NCBI RefSeq assembly: GCF_001927285.1
Contig: NZ_MSIG01000017.1
Coordinates: forward strand, 20,317 to 84,316
DNA: 64,000 bases
Reading direction: 5' to 3'
Source: Mongoliimonas terrestris
GTDB taxonomy: Bacteria > Pseudomonadota > Alphaproteobacteria > Rhizobiales > Pleomorphomonadaceae
Under the pieces are notes generated by a model that saw nothing but the letters and a program-made list of their open reading frames with translations, searched no databases and was not told the DNA's origin. This document shows positions 7,003-18,355 of this stretch, in pieces; the first letter of the stretch is position 1; every line of letters begins with the position of its first letter. The position numbers were made by a program, and so were the translations under genes.

Positions 7003-8790
7003 TCAGGCGGTCAGGAGGTCGGGGGTGAGCGCATCGACGACCGCCGCGCCGGCCGTCACGGCGGCCCGGAGGCCCCCCGTCGCCGGCAGGATGTCGGTGG
7101 CGAAGAAGCGGGCGGCGAGGCGCCTTCGCGTGGCGGCCGGCGTGGCGGTGCCGGCGGTCGCATCGGCCACCACGGCCTTCAGGTGATAGGCGCCGCCGGC
7201 GCCGAGCCCGAACAGGCGCAGGAAGGCGGTCGCGCCGGCGAGCGCGTCGGTCTGCCGCCCGTCACCAAGCGCCCGCCCGAGCCAGGCGGCGGCGAACACC
7301 AGGTCGTCGAGGGCGGTCCCGACCCGGTCGGCGAGCGCCGCCGCTTCCGGATCGCGGAGCGCCCGGGCGTCCTCCACGACGGTGCGGAGCTCCGCCACAT
7401 AGGCGCGAAGCGCGTCGCCGCCGCCAAGCGGCAGCTTGCGGGTGACGAGGTCGATCGCCTGGATGCCGTTGGTGCCCTCGTAGATCGGCAGCACCCGCGA
7501 ATCCCGCAGATGCTGGGCGGCGCCGGTCTCCTCGATGAAGCCCATGCCGCCGTGCACCTGGATGCCGAGCGAGGCCACCTCCATGCCGACGTCCGTGGCG
7601 AAGGCCTTGGCGACGGGCGTCAGCAGCGCGGCCCGGTCGGCGGCGAGCGCCCGGTCCGCCTCCGCGCCGGTGCCGGCGCGGTCGATGGCGTCGGCGAGCG
7701 CGAAGCAGAGGGCCCTTGCGGCGTCCGTCATCGCCCGCATGGTGAGGAGCATGCGCTTCACGTCCGGGTGGAGGGCGATCGGGCTCATGCCCTCGCCGTC
7801 GTAGCCGGGCGCCCGGCCCTGGCGGCGCTCCAGCGCGTAGGCGACCGCCCGCTGGGTGGCGCGTTCCGCGACGCCGACACCCTGGACGGCGACGCTGAGC
7901 CGGGCGCTGTTCATCATGGTGAACATGGCCGCGAGGCCTCGGTTCGGCTCGCCGACCAGCCAGCCGACCGCGCCGCCGCTGTCGCCGTAGGAGAGCGTGC
8001 AGGTCGGCGAGCCGTGGAGGCCGAGCTTGTGCTCGACCCCCGCCACGGTGATGTCGTTGAGCGCGCCGGGCGTCCCGTCGGCCGAAACCAGCCGCTTCGG
8101 CACCAGGAAGAGCGAGATGCCGCGCGTGCCGACGGGTGCGTCCGGCAGGCGGGCGAGCACCATGTGGACGATGTTGTCGGTGAGGTCGTGGTCGCCGTAG
8201 GTGATGTAGATCTTCTGGCCGGTGATCCGGTAGCTGCCGTCGCCGGCCGGCTCCGCGCGGGTGCGGAGCGCCCCGAGGTCGGATCCCGCCTGCGGCTCTG
8301 TGAGGTTCATGGTGCCGGTCCAGGCGCCGGACACCAGCTTCTCCAGATAGAGCGCCTTCTGCGCGTCGGTGCCATAGGCCTCCAGCGCCACGCAGGCGCC
8401 GTGGGTCAGCATGGGGCCGGTGGCGAAGGAGAGGTTGGCGCCGTTCCACATCTCCAGGACCGCCGCGTAGAGGCTGATCGGCAAGCCCTGGCCGCCATGC
8501 GCCACGGGACCGGAGAGCGCGTTCCAGCCGCCGTCGATCCAGCGCCGGTAGACGTCCGCCCAGCCTTCCGGCATGCGCACCCGGCCATTCTCCAGCCGCG
8601 CGCCCACCGTGTCGCCGATCCGGTCGAGCGGCGCGATCGCCTCGTCGGCGAACCGGCCGGCTTCCGTCAACACCGCCGCCACCAGGTCCGGCGTCAGGTC
8701 CGGGTGGAGCCCCGCCGCCATGGCGGCGTCGAGCCCGGCGACTGTTTGAAGCCAGAAGGCGATGTCCGGGACGGGGGCCTTGTAGGGCAT
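7003..8790 (-). CDS. Acyl-CoA dehydrogenase (long DmdC/FadE-like type)
   Basis: An FAD-dependent dehydrogenase of 595 aa, longer than the roughly 380-aa classical form and matching the 3-methylmercaptopropionyl-CoA dehydrogenase-like subgroup with an extra C-terminal domain. The N-terminal helix segment starts MPYKAPVPDIAFWL. The FAD/substrate motif is MNLTEPQAGSDLGALRTRA, followed by ITGQKIYITYGDHDLTDN. The active-site region YEGTNGIQAIDLVTRKL contains the conserved Glu. It would introduce an alpha,beta double bond into an acyl-CoA and pass electrons to ETF. First gene of the acyl-CoA oxidation operon with the downstream hydratase and SDR. Confidence 0.92.
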   Translation of the reverse strand: MPYKAPVPDIAFWLQTVAGLDAAMAAGLHPDLTPDLVAAVLTEAGRFADEAIAPLDRIGDTVGARLENGRVRMPEGWADVYRRWIDGGWNALSGPVAHGGQGLPISLYAAVLEMWNGANLSFATGPMLTHGACVALEAYGTDAQKALYLEKLVSGAWTGTMNLTEPQAGSDLGALRTRAEPAGDGSYRITGQKIYITYGDHDLTDNIVHMVLARLPDAPVGTRGISLFLVPKRLVSADGTPGALNDITVAGVEHKLGLHGSPTCTLSYGDSGGAVGWLVGEPNRGLAAMFTMMNSARLSVAVQGVGVAERATQRAVAYALERRQGRAPGYDGEGMSPIALHPDVKRMLLTMRAMTDAARALCFALADAIDRAGTGAEADRALAADRAALLTPVAKAFATDVGMEVASLGIQVHGGMGFIEETGAAQHLRDSRVLPIYEGTNGIQAIDLVTRKLPLGGGDALRAYVAELRTVVEDARALRDPEAAALADRVGTALDDLVFAAAWLGRALGDGRQTDALAGATAFLRLFGLGAGGAYHLKAVVADATAGTATPAATRRRLAARFFATDILPATGGLRAAVTAGAAVVDALTPDLLTA

Positions 8791-8970
8791 GCGACGGGTC
8801 TCCTCATGGTCCGATCGCCCGCTGTGACTTGACCCGGACCGGGTCCTTGGCGCACATCCGGACGTCGATCCTCCACTGCAGACGGCGACGTTAGGTCCAG
8901 CTTACGTAAACGTCAATAGAGGCAGCTGGAGCGTCGGTCGTCCCGCGTCAGCCTCCGCCGGAACCCGTCC

Positions 8971-9978
8971 GTGTCGCCAAACCCGATCCGCCCAGAAAGC
9001 CTGCCCAACGACGCCGCCGGCCTTGCCGAAGCGGCGGCGCGGCTGAAGGCCGGCCGGCTGGTGGCCTTCCCGACCGAGACCGTCTACGGCCTCGGCGCCG
9101 ATGCCACCGACGGCGCTGCCGTCGCGCGCATCTACGCGGCCAAGGGCCGGCCGACGTTCAATCCCCTGATCGCCCACGTGGCGGACACGGCCGCCGCCGA
9201 ACGGCTCGTCCGGATGGATCCGGTCTCGCGCCACCTCGCCGCGGCCTTCTGGCCGGGGCCGCTCACCCTCGTCCTGCCGCGCCGCCCGGACTGCCCCGTC
9301 AGCGACCTCGTCACCGCCGGCCTCGACACCCTCGCCGTCCGCGTGCCCGACCATCCGGTCGCCCAGGCGCTGCTCGCGGCGGCGGGCCTGCCCGTGGCAG
9401 CCCCGAGCGCCAACCGCTCCGGCCGGATCAGCCCCACGGACGCCGCGCACGTGCTCGCCGAGTTCGCCGGACAGGACGTGACGGTGGTGGACGGCGGCCC
9501 GACCCGGGTCGGCCTGGAATCCACCATCGTCCACGTGACCAACGGCGTCCTCCACATCCTCCGCCCCGGCGGGGTGACCCGCGAGGCGCTCGTCGCCGCG
9601 CTCGCACGCGCCGGCCTCTCCGCCGTGCCGATCGCGGCGAGCCAGGAGCCGTCCGGCGATCCGGACCGGCCGCTCGCCCCCGGCATGCTCCTCTCCCACT
9701 ACGCCCCCGCCGCCCGCGTGCTCCTCGACCAGACGGTCCCGCCCGCCGGCGCCGCCTTCCTGGCGTTCGGCCCGGTCGATCCGGGCGCCGCCCACGCGCG
9801 CCCCATGCTGAACCTCAGCCCCGCCGGCGATCTCGCCGAGGCCGCCGCCAACCTCTTCCGCCACCTCCGCGCCCTCGACGCCACCGGCGCCGCCGTAATC
9901 GCCGTGGCGCCCATCCCGGACCAGGGCCTCGGCGCGGCGATTCGCGACCGGCTCGGCCGGGCGGCGGCGGCGCGCTGA
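8971..9978 (+). CDS. tsaC: L-threonylcarbamoyladenylate synthase (TsaC/Sua5 type)
   Basis: Makes threonylcarbamoyl-AMP from threonine, bicarbonate and ATP for the t6A37 modification of tRNAs reading ANN codons; cytoplasmic. The YrdC domain (residues about 15-200) shows VAFPTETVYGLGADAT and IYAAKGRPTFNPLIAHV, the positively charged RNA/ATP pocket. SANRSGRISPTDA follows, then VDGGPTRVGLESTIV. A linker with LAPGMLLSHYAP leads to the extra Sua5 domain at the C-terminus, giving 335 aa rather than the about 190 aa of short TsaC. The start is GTG at 8971 with only a weak upstream GGAA. Confidence 0.93.
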   Translation: MSPNPIRPESLPNDAAGLAEAAARLKAGRLVAFPTETVYGLGADATDGAAVARIYAAKGRPTFNPLIAHVADTAAAERLVRMDPVSRHLAAAFWPGPLTLVLPRRPDCPVSDLVTAGLDTLAVRVPDHPVAQALLAAAGLPVAAPSANRSGRISPTDAAHVLAEFAGQDVTVVDGGPTRVGLESTIVHVTNGVLHILRPGGVTREALVAALARAGLSAVPIAASQEPSGDPDRPLAPGMLLSHYAPAARVLLDQTVPPAGAAFLAFGPVDPGAAHARPMLNLSPAGDLAEAAANLFRHLRALDATGAAVIAVAPIPDQGLGAAIRDRLGRAAAAR

Positions 9979-10073
9979 GCCGGCTCCGCATTTCCTCGCA
10001 TGATCGTCAGACTGATTGACTCGCCTGCCCGTCGGGCCTCAACTCGCCTCACCCGAGGGAGGAGTTTGACGCC

Positions 10074-11000
10074 GTGCGGACGCTCTATTTCAGCCACACC
10101 GCCTATCTGGAGCACGCCACGCCCCTCGGGCACCCGGAGCGTCCCGACCGGATCCGCGTGGTGCAGCAGGTGCTGGAGCAGGAGGGCTTCCAGGACCTGA
10201 TCCGCGAGGAGGCGCCGCTTGCCGACCTCGACCAGATCGCCCGGGCCCACCCGCGCTCCTTCGTGGACCTCATCCGCCGCTCCGTCCCGTCCGAGGGCCT
10301 CGTCCGGCTCGACAGCGACACCGTCGTGTCGCCCGGCAGCTTCGAGGCGGCGCTCCGCGCCTCCGGCGCGGCCTGCGCGGCCGTCGACGAGGTGATGACC
10401 GGCAAGGTGGACAACGCCTTCTCGGCCCATCGGCCGCCCGGCCACCACGCCGAGCACATGACCGCCATGGGCTTCTGCCTCTTCAACCACGCCGCCGTCG
10501 CGGCCCGGCACGCCCAGGCGGCGCACGGGGCCGAGCGGGTGGCGATCATGGATTTCGATGTGCACCACGGCAACGGCACCCAGGACATCTTCTGGGCCGA
10601 CCCATCCGTGTTCTACGCCTCCACCCACCAGATGCCGCTCTACCCCGGCACCGGCGCCATCTCCGAAACCGGCGTCGGCAACATCTGCAATGCGCCTCTG
10701 TTTGCCGGCGCCGACGGGGTCGCGTTCCGCGAGGCCATGTCGGACAAGATCATCCCGGCGCTCGACGCCTTCGCGCCTGACCTCGTCATCATCTCCGCCG
10801 GCTTCGACGCCCACCACCGCGATCCGCTCGCCGAGGTCAACCTCACCGAAGCCGATTTCGCCTGGGCAACCAAGCAGTTGATGGACGTCGCCGACCGCCG
10901 GTGCTCAGGCCGCGTCGTCTCCCTGATGGAAGGCGGATACGATCTGATCGGCCTCTCGCGCAGCGTCGCCGTCCATGTCGGCGCCCTGATGGGGCACTGA
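10074..11000 (+). CDS. Histone deacetylase-family amidohydrolase
   Basis: A zinc-dependent class II HDAC-like hydrolase of 308 aa. Bacterial members deacetylate polyamines or other small acetylamides. Family motifs run in order: HPERPDRIRVV near the start, the charge-relay His pair in HRPPGHHAEHMTAMGFCLFN, the zinc ligands in IMDFDVHHGNGTQDIFW, ISAGFDAHHRDPL with the second zinc Asp, and the C-terminal MEGGYDLIGLSRSV. GTG at 10074 is preceded by GAGGGAGGAG ten bases upstream. It is 95 bp downstream of tsaC and may be transcribed on its own. Confidence 0.92.
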   Translation: MRTLYFSHTAYLEHATPLGHPERPDRIRVVQQVLEQEGFQDLIREEAPLADLDQIARAHPRSFVDLIRRSVPSEGLVRLDSDTVVSPGSFEAALRASGAACAAVDEVMTGKVDNAFSAHRPPGHHAEHMTAMGFCLFNHAAVAARHAQAAHGAERVAIMDFDVHHGNGTQDIFWADPSVFYASTHQMPLYPGTGAISETGVGNICNAPLFAGADGVAFREAMSDKIIPALDAFAPDLVIISAGFDAHHRDPLAEVNLTEADFAWATKQLMDVADRRCSGRVVSLMEGGYDLIGLSRSVAVHVGALMGH

Positions 11001-11650
11001 CTCCGGAAGAGATCCGGCGCCCTTCGTCGTCCCCTTGCAGCCGTCGCGGGTTCCACAGCCCGCGCTGCCTGTTGCCGATCCGCGACGCCTCTCCACAAAC
11101 GGGCCTCGCCCGACGGGCAGCCCGTTGACAGCGCCGCCCCCTGTTGCGACGTTTCGTCGGGCAAGTCGTTGTGCACTGCACCACGAATTCGCCGCCCCGC
11201 ACCGGCCGGTTTCCACCGGGCGTGCGCCGGGTGGCGGAGGGTCCGGATCGGCCGAAGGGCCGGGCCGCGCGTTGAGTGTCACGCGGGCGTAGCGTACCGC
11301 CGGTAGGAGCTTACCGGGGCCGAAAGCTGAGTGCGTGGAACGGAGATCCGCCCGCCGGACGGGGGTGGACCAGGGCTGCCGTCGCCGAGGCTGAACGCCG
11401 GGGCGGGACGCCCGAACCTGAGGGAACGCGAGAGGGTGCAGCCGAACCAACACACCTAGGACCAGCCGATTTTCGGATGCAGGAGGGTCCGTGCCGGATC
11501 GTCAGGCACCCACGGCGGCGGCCGCTGCTTGGGCGTTCGTCAAAGCCCGGACAGGCGCGCCGAAGCCAAAACCTTTTATGACGAAACCGTTTTCAGTAGA
11601 CATTTTCAATCAGTCATAGCCAGTGCTGCGTGGCGGGGTTCACCCGCGGA

Positions 11651-11686
11651 CGGGGAGGTCGTCGGACGGCCTCCCCGTTCTTTATT
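11651..11686 (+). terminator. Orphan rho-independent terminator-like hairpin
   Basis: The arms CGGGGAGG and CCTCCCCG close an 11-nt loop, followed by the T-rich tail TTCTTTATT. The nearest upstream plus-strand gene ends 650 bp before it. It may therefore terminate an unannotated transcript rather than the deacetylase mRNA. Confidence 0.55.
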
Positions 11687-11741
11687 GGAACGCCACGTTC
11701 ATCATGCGGTCTTCGCGCGGCGTCCGACCGGAACCGCCAGC

Positions 11742-11767
11742 GGAACCGGAATCGTATCCACGCCGTT
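11742..11767 (+). promoter_or_regulatory. EcfG-type general stress promoter
   Basis: GGAAC at 11742-11746, a 17-base spacer, and CGTT at 11764-11767 match the alphaproteobacterial general stress response consensus GGAAC-N16/17-CGTT. Transcription would begin near 11774, about 29 bases before the ATG of the 75-aa membrane protein at 11803. This leaves room for its ribosome binding site GGGAG. An EcfG-like sigma factor is encoded at 25.9 kb in the same window. Confidence 0.7.
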
Positions 11768-11802
11768 CTTCTCCCATCGATAGATATGGGAGTTCAGAAA
11801 AC

Positions 11803-12030
11803 ATGCGCGGAATCGGTCTCATCATTGCGATCATTCTTGTGGTTGCGGTCGCCGTGGGTCTCTACACCATGGTGGACATCGACCAGACCCAGGAAGCCCA
11901 GCTCCCGAATGTCACGGTCGAAGGCGGCCAGGCGCCGGAATTCGATGTTCGCACCGGCTCGGTCGACGTCGAAACCGAGACCCGCGAAGTCGAGGTCCCG
12001 ACCATCCGGGTGAACCCGCCGGCCGAGTGA
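11803..12030 (+). CDS. 75-aa stress-promoted membrane-anchored small protein
   Basis: ATG at 11803 follows GGGAG by 10 bases. The product begins MRGIGLIIAIILVVAVAVGL, a single hydrophobic helix acting as anchor or uncleaved signal. A soluble acidic tail of about 50 residues follows, rich in Val, Glu and Thr, with repeated short beta-like segments (LPNVTVEGG, FDVRTGSVDVETE, REVEVPTIRV). This shape suggests a periplasm-facing tail on a membrane helix. Similar small proteins are common in Hyphomicrobiales, but I know no assigned function. The perfect EcfG promoter just upstream implies induction under general stress. Confidence 0.7.
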   Translation: MRGIGLIIAIILVVAVAVGLYTMVDIDQTQEAQLPNVTVEGGQAPEFDVRTGSVDVETETREVEVPTIRVNPPAE

Positions 12031-12152
12031 ACGCGACGCGCGGTCCGGCCGCCCGATCGCGGGCGCGCCCGACCGGGAACATGAGGCGGCGCCGGATCCC
12101 GCAAGGGTCCGGCGTCTTGCCGTTTCGGGTTGCGCGTCGGCCCCGCCGCCGA

Positions 12153-12818
12153 TCAGCGGCGCGGGAAGGGACGGCTGACGAAGCGCGAGCCGGCAAGGCC
12201 GAACCGCCACGGCACGTCCGCCGCCTTGGTGATGCCGATGCGCGGGCCGACCACCACCGCGGCGGGTTCGGCCGCCAGATGAAGCGCGAACGGCGCCTCC
12301 CCGAACGGCTGCCCGTCGAGGGCGCGCGACACGTCGAGCGCCTGGCAGAGCCGCCCCGGCCCGGCGCAGAGAAGCCGCGGGTCGTCCACCTTCCGCCGCG
12401 CGTGCATCAGGCTCAGCCCCGTCACCGGCTCCAGCGCCCGCAAGAGCACCCCGGCCCCGTGCCCCGCCGGCCGGCAGGAGACGTTGAGACACCAGTGGAT
12501 GCCGTAGGACCGGTACACGTAGGCGTGGCCCGGCGGTCCGAACATGGTGGCGTTCCGCTCGGTCCGGCCGCCGTGGCTGTGCGAGGCCGGGTCGGTCTCG
12601 TCGTAGGCTTCGGTCTCCACGATCAACCCGCCCACCCCGTCCACCGTCAAGGTGGCGCCGATCAGGGCCCGAGCGGCCGTCGCCGCGTCGCCGGAAAGCA
12701 GGACCGCCAGATCCGCCGAAAGGCCGCCAGCCCCCGCGGCGGACAGCTCCGCCGCGCCTTCGGCACCATGTCGGCCGTTTGTCGTTTCGAACACCCTGTC
12801 CGCCATTCCGGCCGCCAT
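12153..12818 (-). CDS. DNA-3-methyladenine glycosylase (AAG/MPG family)
   Basis: A monofunctional base-excision glycosylase that removes alkylated purines such as 3-methyladenine and hypoxanthine. The 221-aa protein has the family signatures LIGATLTVDGVGGLIVETEA, whose Glu is the catalytic residue, and EAYDETDPASHSHGG, followed by RNATMFGPPGHAYVYRSYGI, which forms the base pocket. ALEPVTGL and CAGPGRLCQALDVSRALDG complete the fold. It is transcribed divergently from the Tim44-domain gene, 83 bp away. An alternative start is the ATG four codons further in, since the AGAGG upstream abuts the first ATG. Confidence 0.93.
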   Translation of the reverse strand: MAAGMADRVFETTNGRHGAEGAAELSAAGAGGLSADLAVLLSGDAATAARALIGATLTVDGVGGLIVETEAYDETDPASHSHGGRTERNATMFGPPGHAYVYRSYGIHWCLNVSCRPAGHGAGVLLRALEPVTGLSLMHARRKVDDPRLLCAGPGRLCQALDVSRALDGQPFGEAPFALHLAAEPAAVVVGPRIGITKAADVPWRFGLAGSRFVSRPFPRR

Positions 12819-12901
12819 CCTCTAAAACCTTTCATCCTCGGCACCTATATGGGGTGCTGTGCGTTCCAACGAAGAACAGGAAACGGCTCAAGGACATGCT
12901 C

Positions 12902-13939
12902 ATGTCTCGTCTCAATCGCGCCCGCCACTGGGTCGCCATGTTGGCCATCGGCCTTGCGGTCTCGGTTGTCACGGTCGACTTCGCCGAGGCCCGTCGCGGC
13001 GGCAGCTTCGGCAGCCGCGGCGCGCGGACCTTCCAGGCGCCGGCGCCGACTCCCACCGTGCCCCGTCAGGTGGCACCGGTCGAGCGGTCGATGACACCCG
13101 CCCCCGCACCCTCGGCCAACCAGCCGGGCGCCGCGGCCCGCCAGCCGGGCGCCACCACGGCCCAGCGGCCGGGCGGCCTCTTCGGCGGCATGGCCGGTGG
13201 TCTCCTCGGCGGCCTCCTCTTCGGCGGCCTCCTCGGCATGATGTTCGGCGGCGGCTTCGGCGGCATGGCGGGCTTCCTCGGCCTCATCCTCCAGGTGGCG
13301 CTCTTCGCCGTCATCGCCATGCTGGTGATGCGCTGGTTCCGGGGTCGCCAGTCGGCGCCGGCCATGGCTGGCGCGGGCGCGCCCTATCGGGCCGACACCG
13401 GCCCCGATCGCACCACCAACGATCGCACCGCGCATGCCCGTGAGGCGCAGGGCGCCGGCGTGGACCTCCGCCGTCCGGTCTCGGGCGGCACCGCCGTTCC
13501 GCCGGTCGCGGCCGCGGCGCGGTCCGGTCCGAGCGACGAGGTCGGCATCGGCGGCGACGATCTCGACACCTTCGAGCGTCTGCTCGGCGAGGTGCAGTAT
13601 GCCTACGGCCGCGAGGACTTTGCCGCGCTTCGGGCGATCACCACGCCGGAGGTCATGTCCTTCCTCGCCGAGGAACTGGGCGAGAACGGCGCCAAGGGCC
13701 TGAAGAACGAGGTCAGCGACGTGCGCCTCTTGCAGGGCGACCTGTCCGAGGCCTGGCGCGAGGGCACCATGGACTATGCCACCGTCGCCATGCGCTACGA
13801 GATGCGCGACGTCACCCGCGAGCGGGCGACCGGCGCCGTGGTCTCGGGCAACCCGGACGAGCCCACCGAGGCGAGCGAACTCTGGACGTTCGTGCGGCCC
13901 CGCGGCGGCGCCTGGAAGCTCTCCGCGATCCAGAGCTGA
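12902..13939 (+). CDS. Tim44-like domain inner-membrane protein
   Basis: A protein of 345 aa. A signal or anchor helix (WVAMLAIGLAVSVVTVDFAEA) is followed by a long Pro/Ala-rich disordered stretch. A Gly-rich double hydrophobic segment (residues about 92-140, GGMAGGLLGGLLFGGLLGMM) comes next, then another disordered region. A C-terminal Tim44/MRPL45 NTF2-like domain covers about 215-345 (FERLLGEVQYAYGREDFAAL, TPEVMSFLAEELGENGAKGL). Start 12902 is preferred because AAGGA lies seven bases upstream; the ATG at 12896 would abut it. Bacterial homologues such as Caulobacter TimA are membrane-associated. The function is not firmly known. It sits alone before the terminator at 14113. Confidence 0.85.
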   Translation: MSRLNRARHWVAMLAIGLAVSVVTVDFAEARRGGSFGSRGARTFQAPAPTPTVPRQVAPVERSMTPAPAPSANQPGAAARQPGATTAQRPGGLFGGMAGGLLGGLLFGGLLGMMFGGGFGGMAGFLGLILQVALFAVIAMLVMRWFRGRQSAPAMAGAGAPYRADTGPDRTTNDRTAHAREAQGAGVDLRRPVSGGTAVPPVAAAARSGPSDEVGIGGDDLDTFERLLGEVQYAYGREDFAALRAITTPEVMSFLAEELGENGAKGLKNEVSDVRLLQGDLSEAWREGTMDYATVAMRYEMRDVTRERATGAVVSGNPDEPTEASELWTFVRPRGGAWKLSAIQS

Positions 13940-13945
13940 CGCCAG

Positions 13946-13981
13946 GCGCGTGAAGTCCCGACCTGTCGGGGCTTCACGCGC
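13946..13981. repeat. 36-bp palindrome (17-2-17), member 3
   Basis: The arms GCGCGTGAAGTCCCGAC and GTCGGGGCTTCACGCGC surround a CT loop; 16 of 17 pairs are Watson-Crick and one is G-T. The core matches member 1 at 6110-6145. It starts seven bases after the Tim44-gene stop codon. Confidence 0.8.
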
Positions 13982-14024
13982 GCAGCCAAGCCCGAACAGG
14001 CGCCGGCCGGTCAGGCCGTTGGTG

Positions 14025-14056
14025 TCTTGAAGGCCAGACTCGTACGACCCTCAAGA
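14025..14056. repeat. Decayed second palindrome of the repeat module
   Basis: TCTTGAAGGCCAGAC and GTACGACCCTCAAGA are degenerate versions of the arms of member 2 (6187-6222). They stand in the same order and at nearly the same distance from member 3 as in the first module, with the CAAGCCCGAACAGGCGCCGG spacer conserved. The mismatches suggest a copy that is no longer maintained. Confidence 0.6.
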
Positions 14057-14112
14057 ACCGCCGGTGTCCCTGCCGACCCTCATATCTTTTGAGACCCGGT
14101 TCAGAAAAGCTG

Positions 14113-14148
14113 TGCCCGGCCTTCGCGAGAAGGCCGGGCATTTTGCTT
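14113..14148 (+). terminator. Rho-independent terminator
   Basis: The perfect 11-bp stem GCCCGGCCTTC / GAAGGCCGGGC with a GCGA tetraloop (plus an outer T-A pair) is followed by TTTTGCTT. It lies 175 bp after the Tim44-domain gene and before ppc, and would end the former transcript. Confidence 0.8.
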
Positions 14149-14344
14149 AACACATTGTAAGCGAAAGGTTTTATCGGCATCGGCAGGCCCTTGCGAGAGG
14201 CCCGTCCCGTCGCCCTGCGGCGTGCCCCCGCGACCTTCCGCCGGGCCGCGTCCAGTCCGTCTTTGGTAGGGTGTGCGCCGGGTAAACACGGGTGCGTCGC
14301 CCCGCCCAACGAGGGTGGCCACCGAATGCCGAAAGGTCTTGGGG

Positions 14345-17092
<2,748 letters not shown>

Positions 17093-17124
17093 CGCCCCCG
17101 CCGACGCGCGCGCCGTCATACCAA

Positions 17125-17160
17125 GCTCATACCGTCCCGACCTGTCGGGACGGTATGAGC
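17125..17160. repeat. 36-bp palindrome (17-2-17), member 4
   Basis: A perfect palindrome with arms GCTCATACCGTCCCGAC and GTCGGGACGGTATGAGC around a CT loop. The innermost CCCGAC-CT-GTCGGG is shared with member 3, while the outer arms differ. It lies between the convergent ppc and MFS genes and can form the same stem in both transcripts, so it may serve as a bidirectional terminator. Confidence 0.8.
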
Positions 17161-17170
17161 GAGCCGGGGA

Positions 17171-18355
17171 TCACGAGACTGCGCCCGCGGGCCGGATCCG
17201 GGCAAGAACCGCCTGTCCGGCCAGAATCGCGGCGCCGGAGCCGGCGATCGCGACCCCGAGCCCCACGCGCCCGCCGAGCAGGTCCATCAGCGCGCCGATC
17301 ATCACCGGACCGATCGCCGAGCCCACCGTGGCCCCGACGGCGATCGCCGCGATGCCCCGCGCCACCCCGCCCGGCGGCGGGTTGGCCGCCACCGAGATGG
17401 TGGCGACCGTGTAGAAGGTCCCGCTGAGAACGCCGGAGACGAACAGCAGCCCGAGCGTCAGGGCCGGACCCGGATCCACCGCGACCGCCAGCCCCGTCAC
17501 GACGACGCCCATGGCGCCCACCGACGCCAGCCCGTGCACGCCTCCGCGCCGGTCGATCAGCATGCCGAGCGGGATCTGGAAGAGGGTGCCGCCGAGGCTG
17601 TAGAAGCTGGCGGCGAGGAGAGGCGCGACGCCGAGCAGCTCCGCCTCCGTGAACGCCGCCGGAATGAACGCGAAGGCGCCATGGTCCACGCCGCCGCCGA
17701 CCGCTGCCAGCAGCACCGCGGTCCGGAGCGTCGACCCCGTCGGGTCGACCACCGGCATCCGTGCGCCCACCGTGTCCACGCCCCCGCTGCCGGACCGGCG
17801 GTCGAGCACGCCGGCGATCAGCGCCACCGGGCTCACCGCCACCAGGATGGCCGCGCACACCACGAAGGGCGCGGCGCCCGACGTGCCCGTCAGGAGCAGG
17901 ATCATCGGGCCGGTGCTCGTGGCGAACCCGATCAGCGTCTCCTGCAGGCCGATCACGCGGCCCCTCAGATGCCCCGGCGTCGCCGCCAGCAGCCACGCCT
18001 CGCCGATCACCCAGCGCACCGCCATGCTCGCCCCCATGAGGGCGCTGACGAGGAGCCAGGCGATCGGCGACGGCGACACCAGATAGAGCAGGAAGCTCGC
18101 GGCCCCCACCAGCGAGGCGATCGCCAGCGTCATCCCCGGCCCGTAGCGCGACGGCAGCCGGGCCACCAGCGTCGCCACCAGCGCGATGGTGACGAAGGGC
18201 GCCGCCACCACGACGCCCGCCATGGTCGCCTGCACGCCGCGCTCGTCGAGCGCCACCACCATCAACGGCCCGAGCGCGCCGCCCTGGACGGCCGCCCCGA
18301 GGACGGTCGCCAGGATGATGGCGACGAGCGGCAGGAGGGCTGTGGACGGGTGCAT
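17171..18355 (-). CDS. MFS transporter, last gene of the Rieske operon
   Basis: A 394-aa major facilitator with about 12 hydrophobic helices. It begins MHPSTALLPLVAIILATVLG and has the loop 2-3 region LVARLPSRYGPGMTLAIASL. Helices such as WLLVSALMGASMAVRWVIGE resemble the YcaD/sugar-efflux-type MFS group. A second conserved loop reads GMLIDRRGG, and the C-terminal helices end in QAVLARIRPAGA. The start ATG overlaps the GST stop codon by one base (TGATG), showing translational coupling. By context it would import the substrate or export the product of the Rieske oxygenase and GST. The substrate is unknown. Confidence 0.88.
   Translation of the reverse strand: MHPSTALLPLVAIILATVLGAAVQGGALGPLMVVALDERGVQATMAGVVVAAPFVTIALVATLVARLPSRYGPGMTLAIASLVGAASFLLYLVSPSPIAWLLVSALMGASMAVRWVIGEAWLLAATPGHLRGRVIGLQETLIGFATSTGPMILLLTGTSGAAPFVVCAAILVAVSPVALIAGVLDRRSGSGGVDTVGARMPVVDPTGSTLRTAVLLAAVGGGVDHGAFAFIPAAFTEAELLGVAPLLAASFYSLGGTLFQIPLGMLIDRRGGVHGLASVGAMGVVVTGLAVAVDPGPALTLGLLFVSGVLSGTFYTVATISVAANPPPGGVARGIAAIAVGATVGSAIGPVMIGALMDLLGGRVGLGVAIAGSGAAILAGQAVLARIRPAGAVS

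Larger units (their letters stand above)
11001..11802. other. 0.8-kb intergenic region, possible untranslated RNA
   Basis: No credible coding frame was found. The stretch at about 11270-11470 is GC-rich and full of short inverted repeats. It lacks the conserved cores of RNase P RNA, tmRNA, SRP RNA and the riboswitches I can recognise. An intrinsic-terminator-like hairpin follows at 11651-11686 with no gene in front of it, so something upstream may be transcribed. The EcfG promoter of the next gene lies at 11742-11767. Confidence 0.5.

Noticed and set aside
6538..8832. 764-aa plus-strand open frame
   Set aside because: Antisense to the acyl-CoA dehydrogenase and enoyl-CoA hydratase genes, with no family motifs.
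11276..11581. Possible RNase P RNA, tmRNA, SRP RNA or 101-aa protein
   Set aside because: The conserved cores of those RNAs (for example GAGGAAAGTCC of RNase P or the T-loop of tmRNA) are absent. The protein frame has random-looking Arg/Gly/Pro composition.
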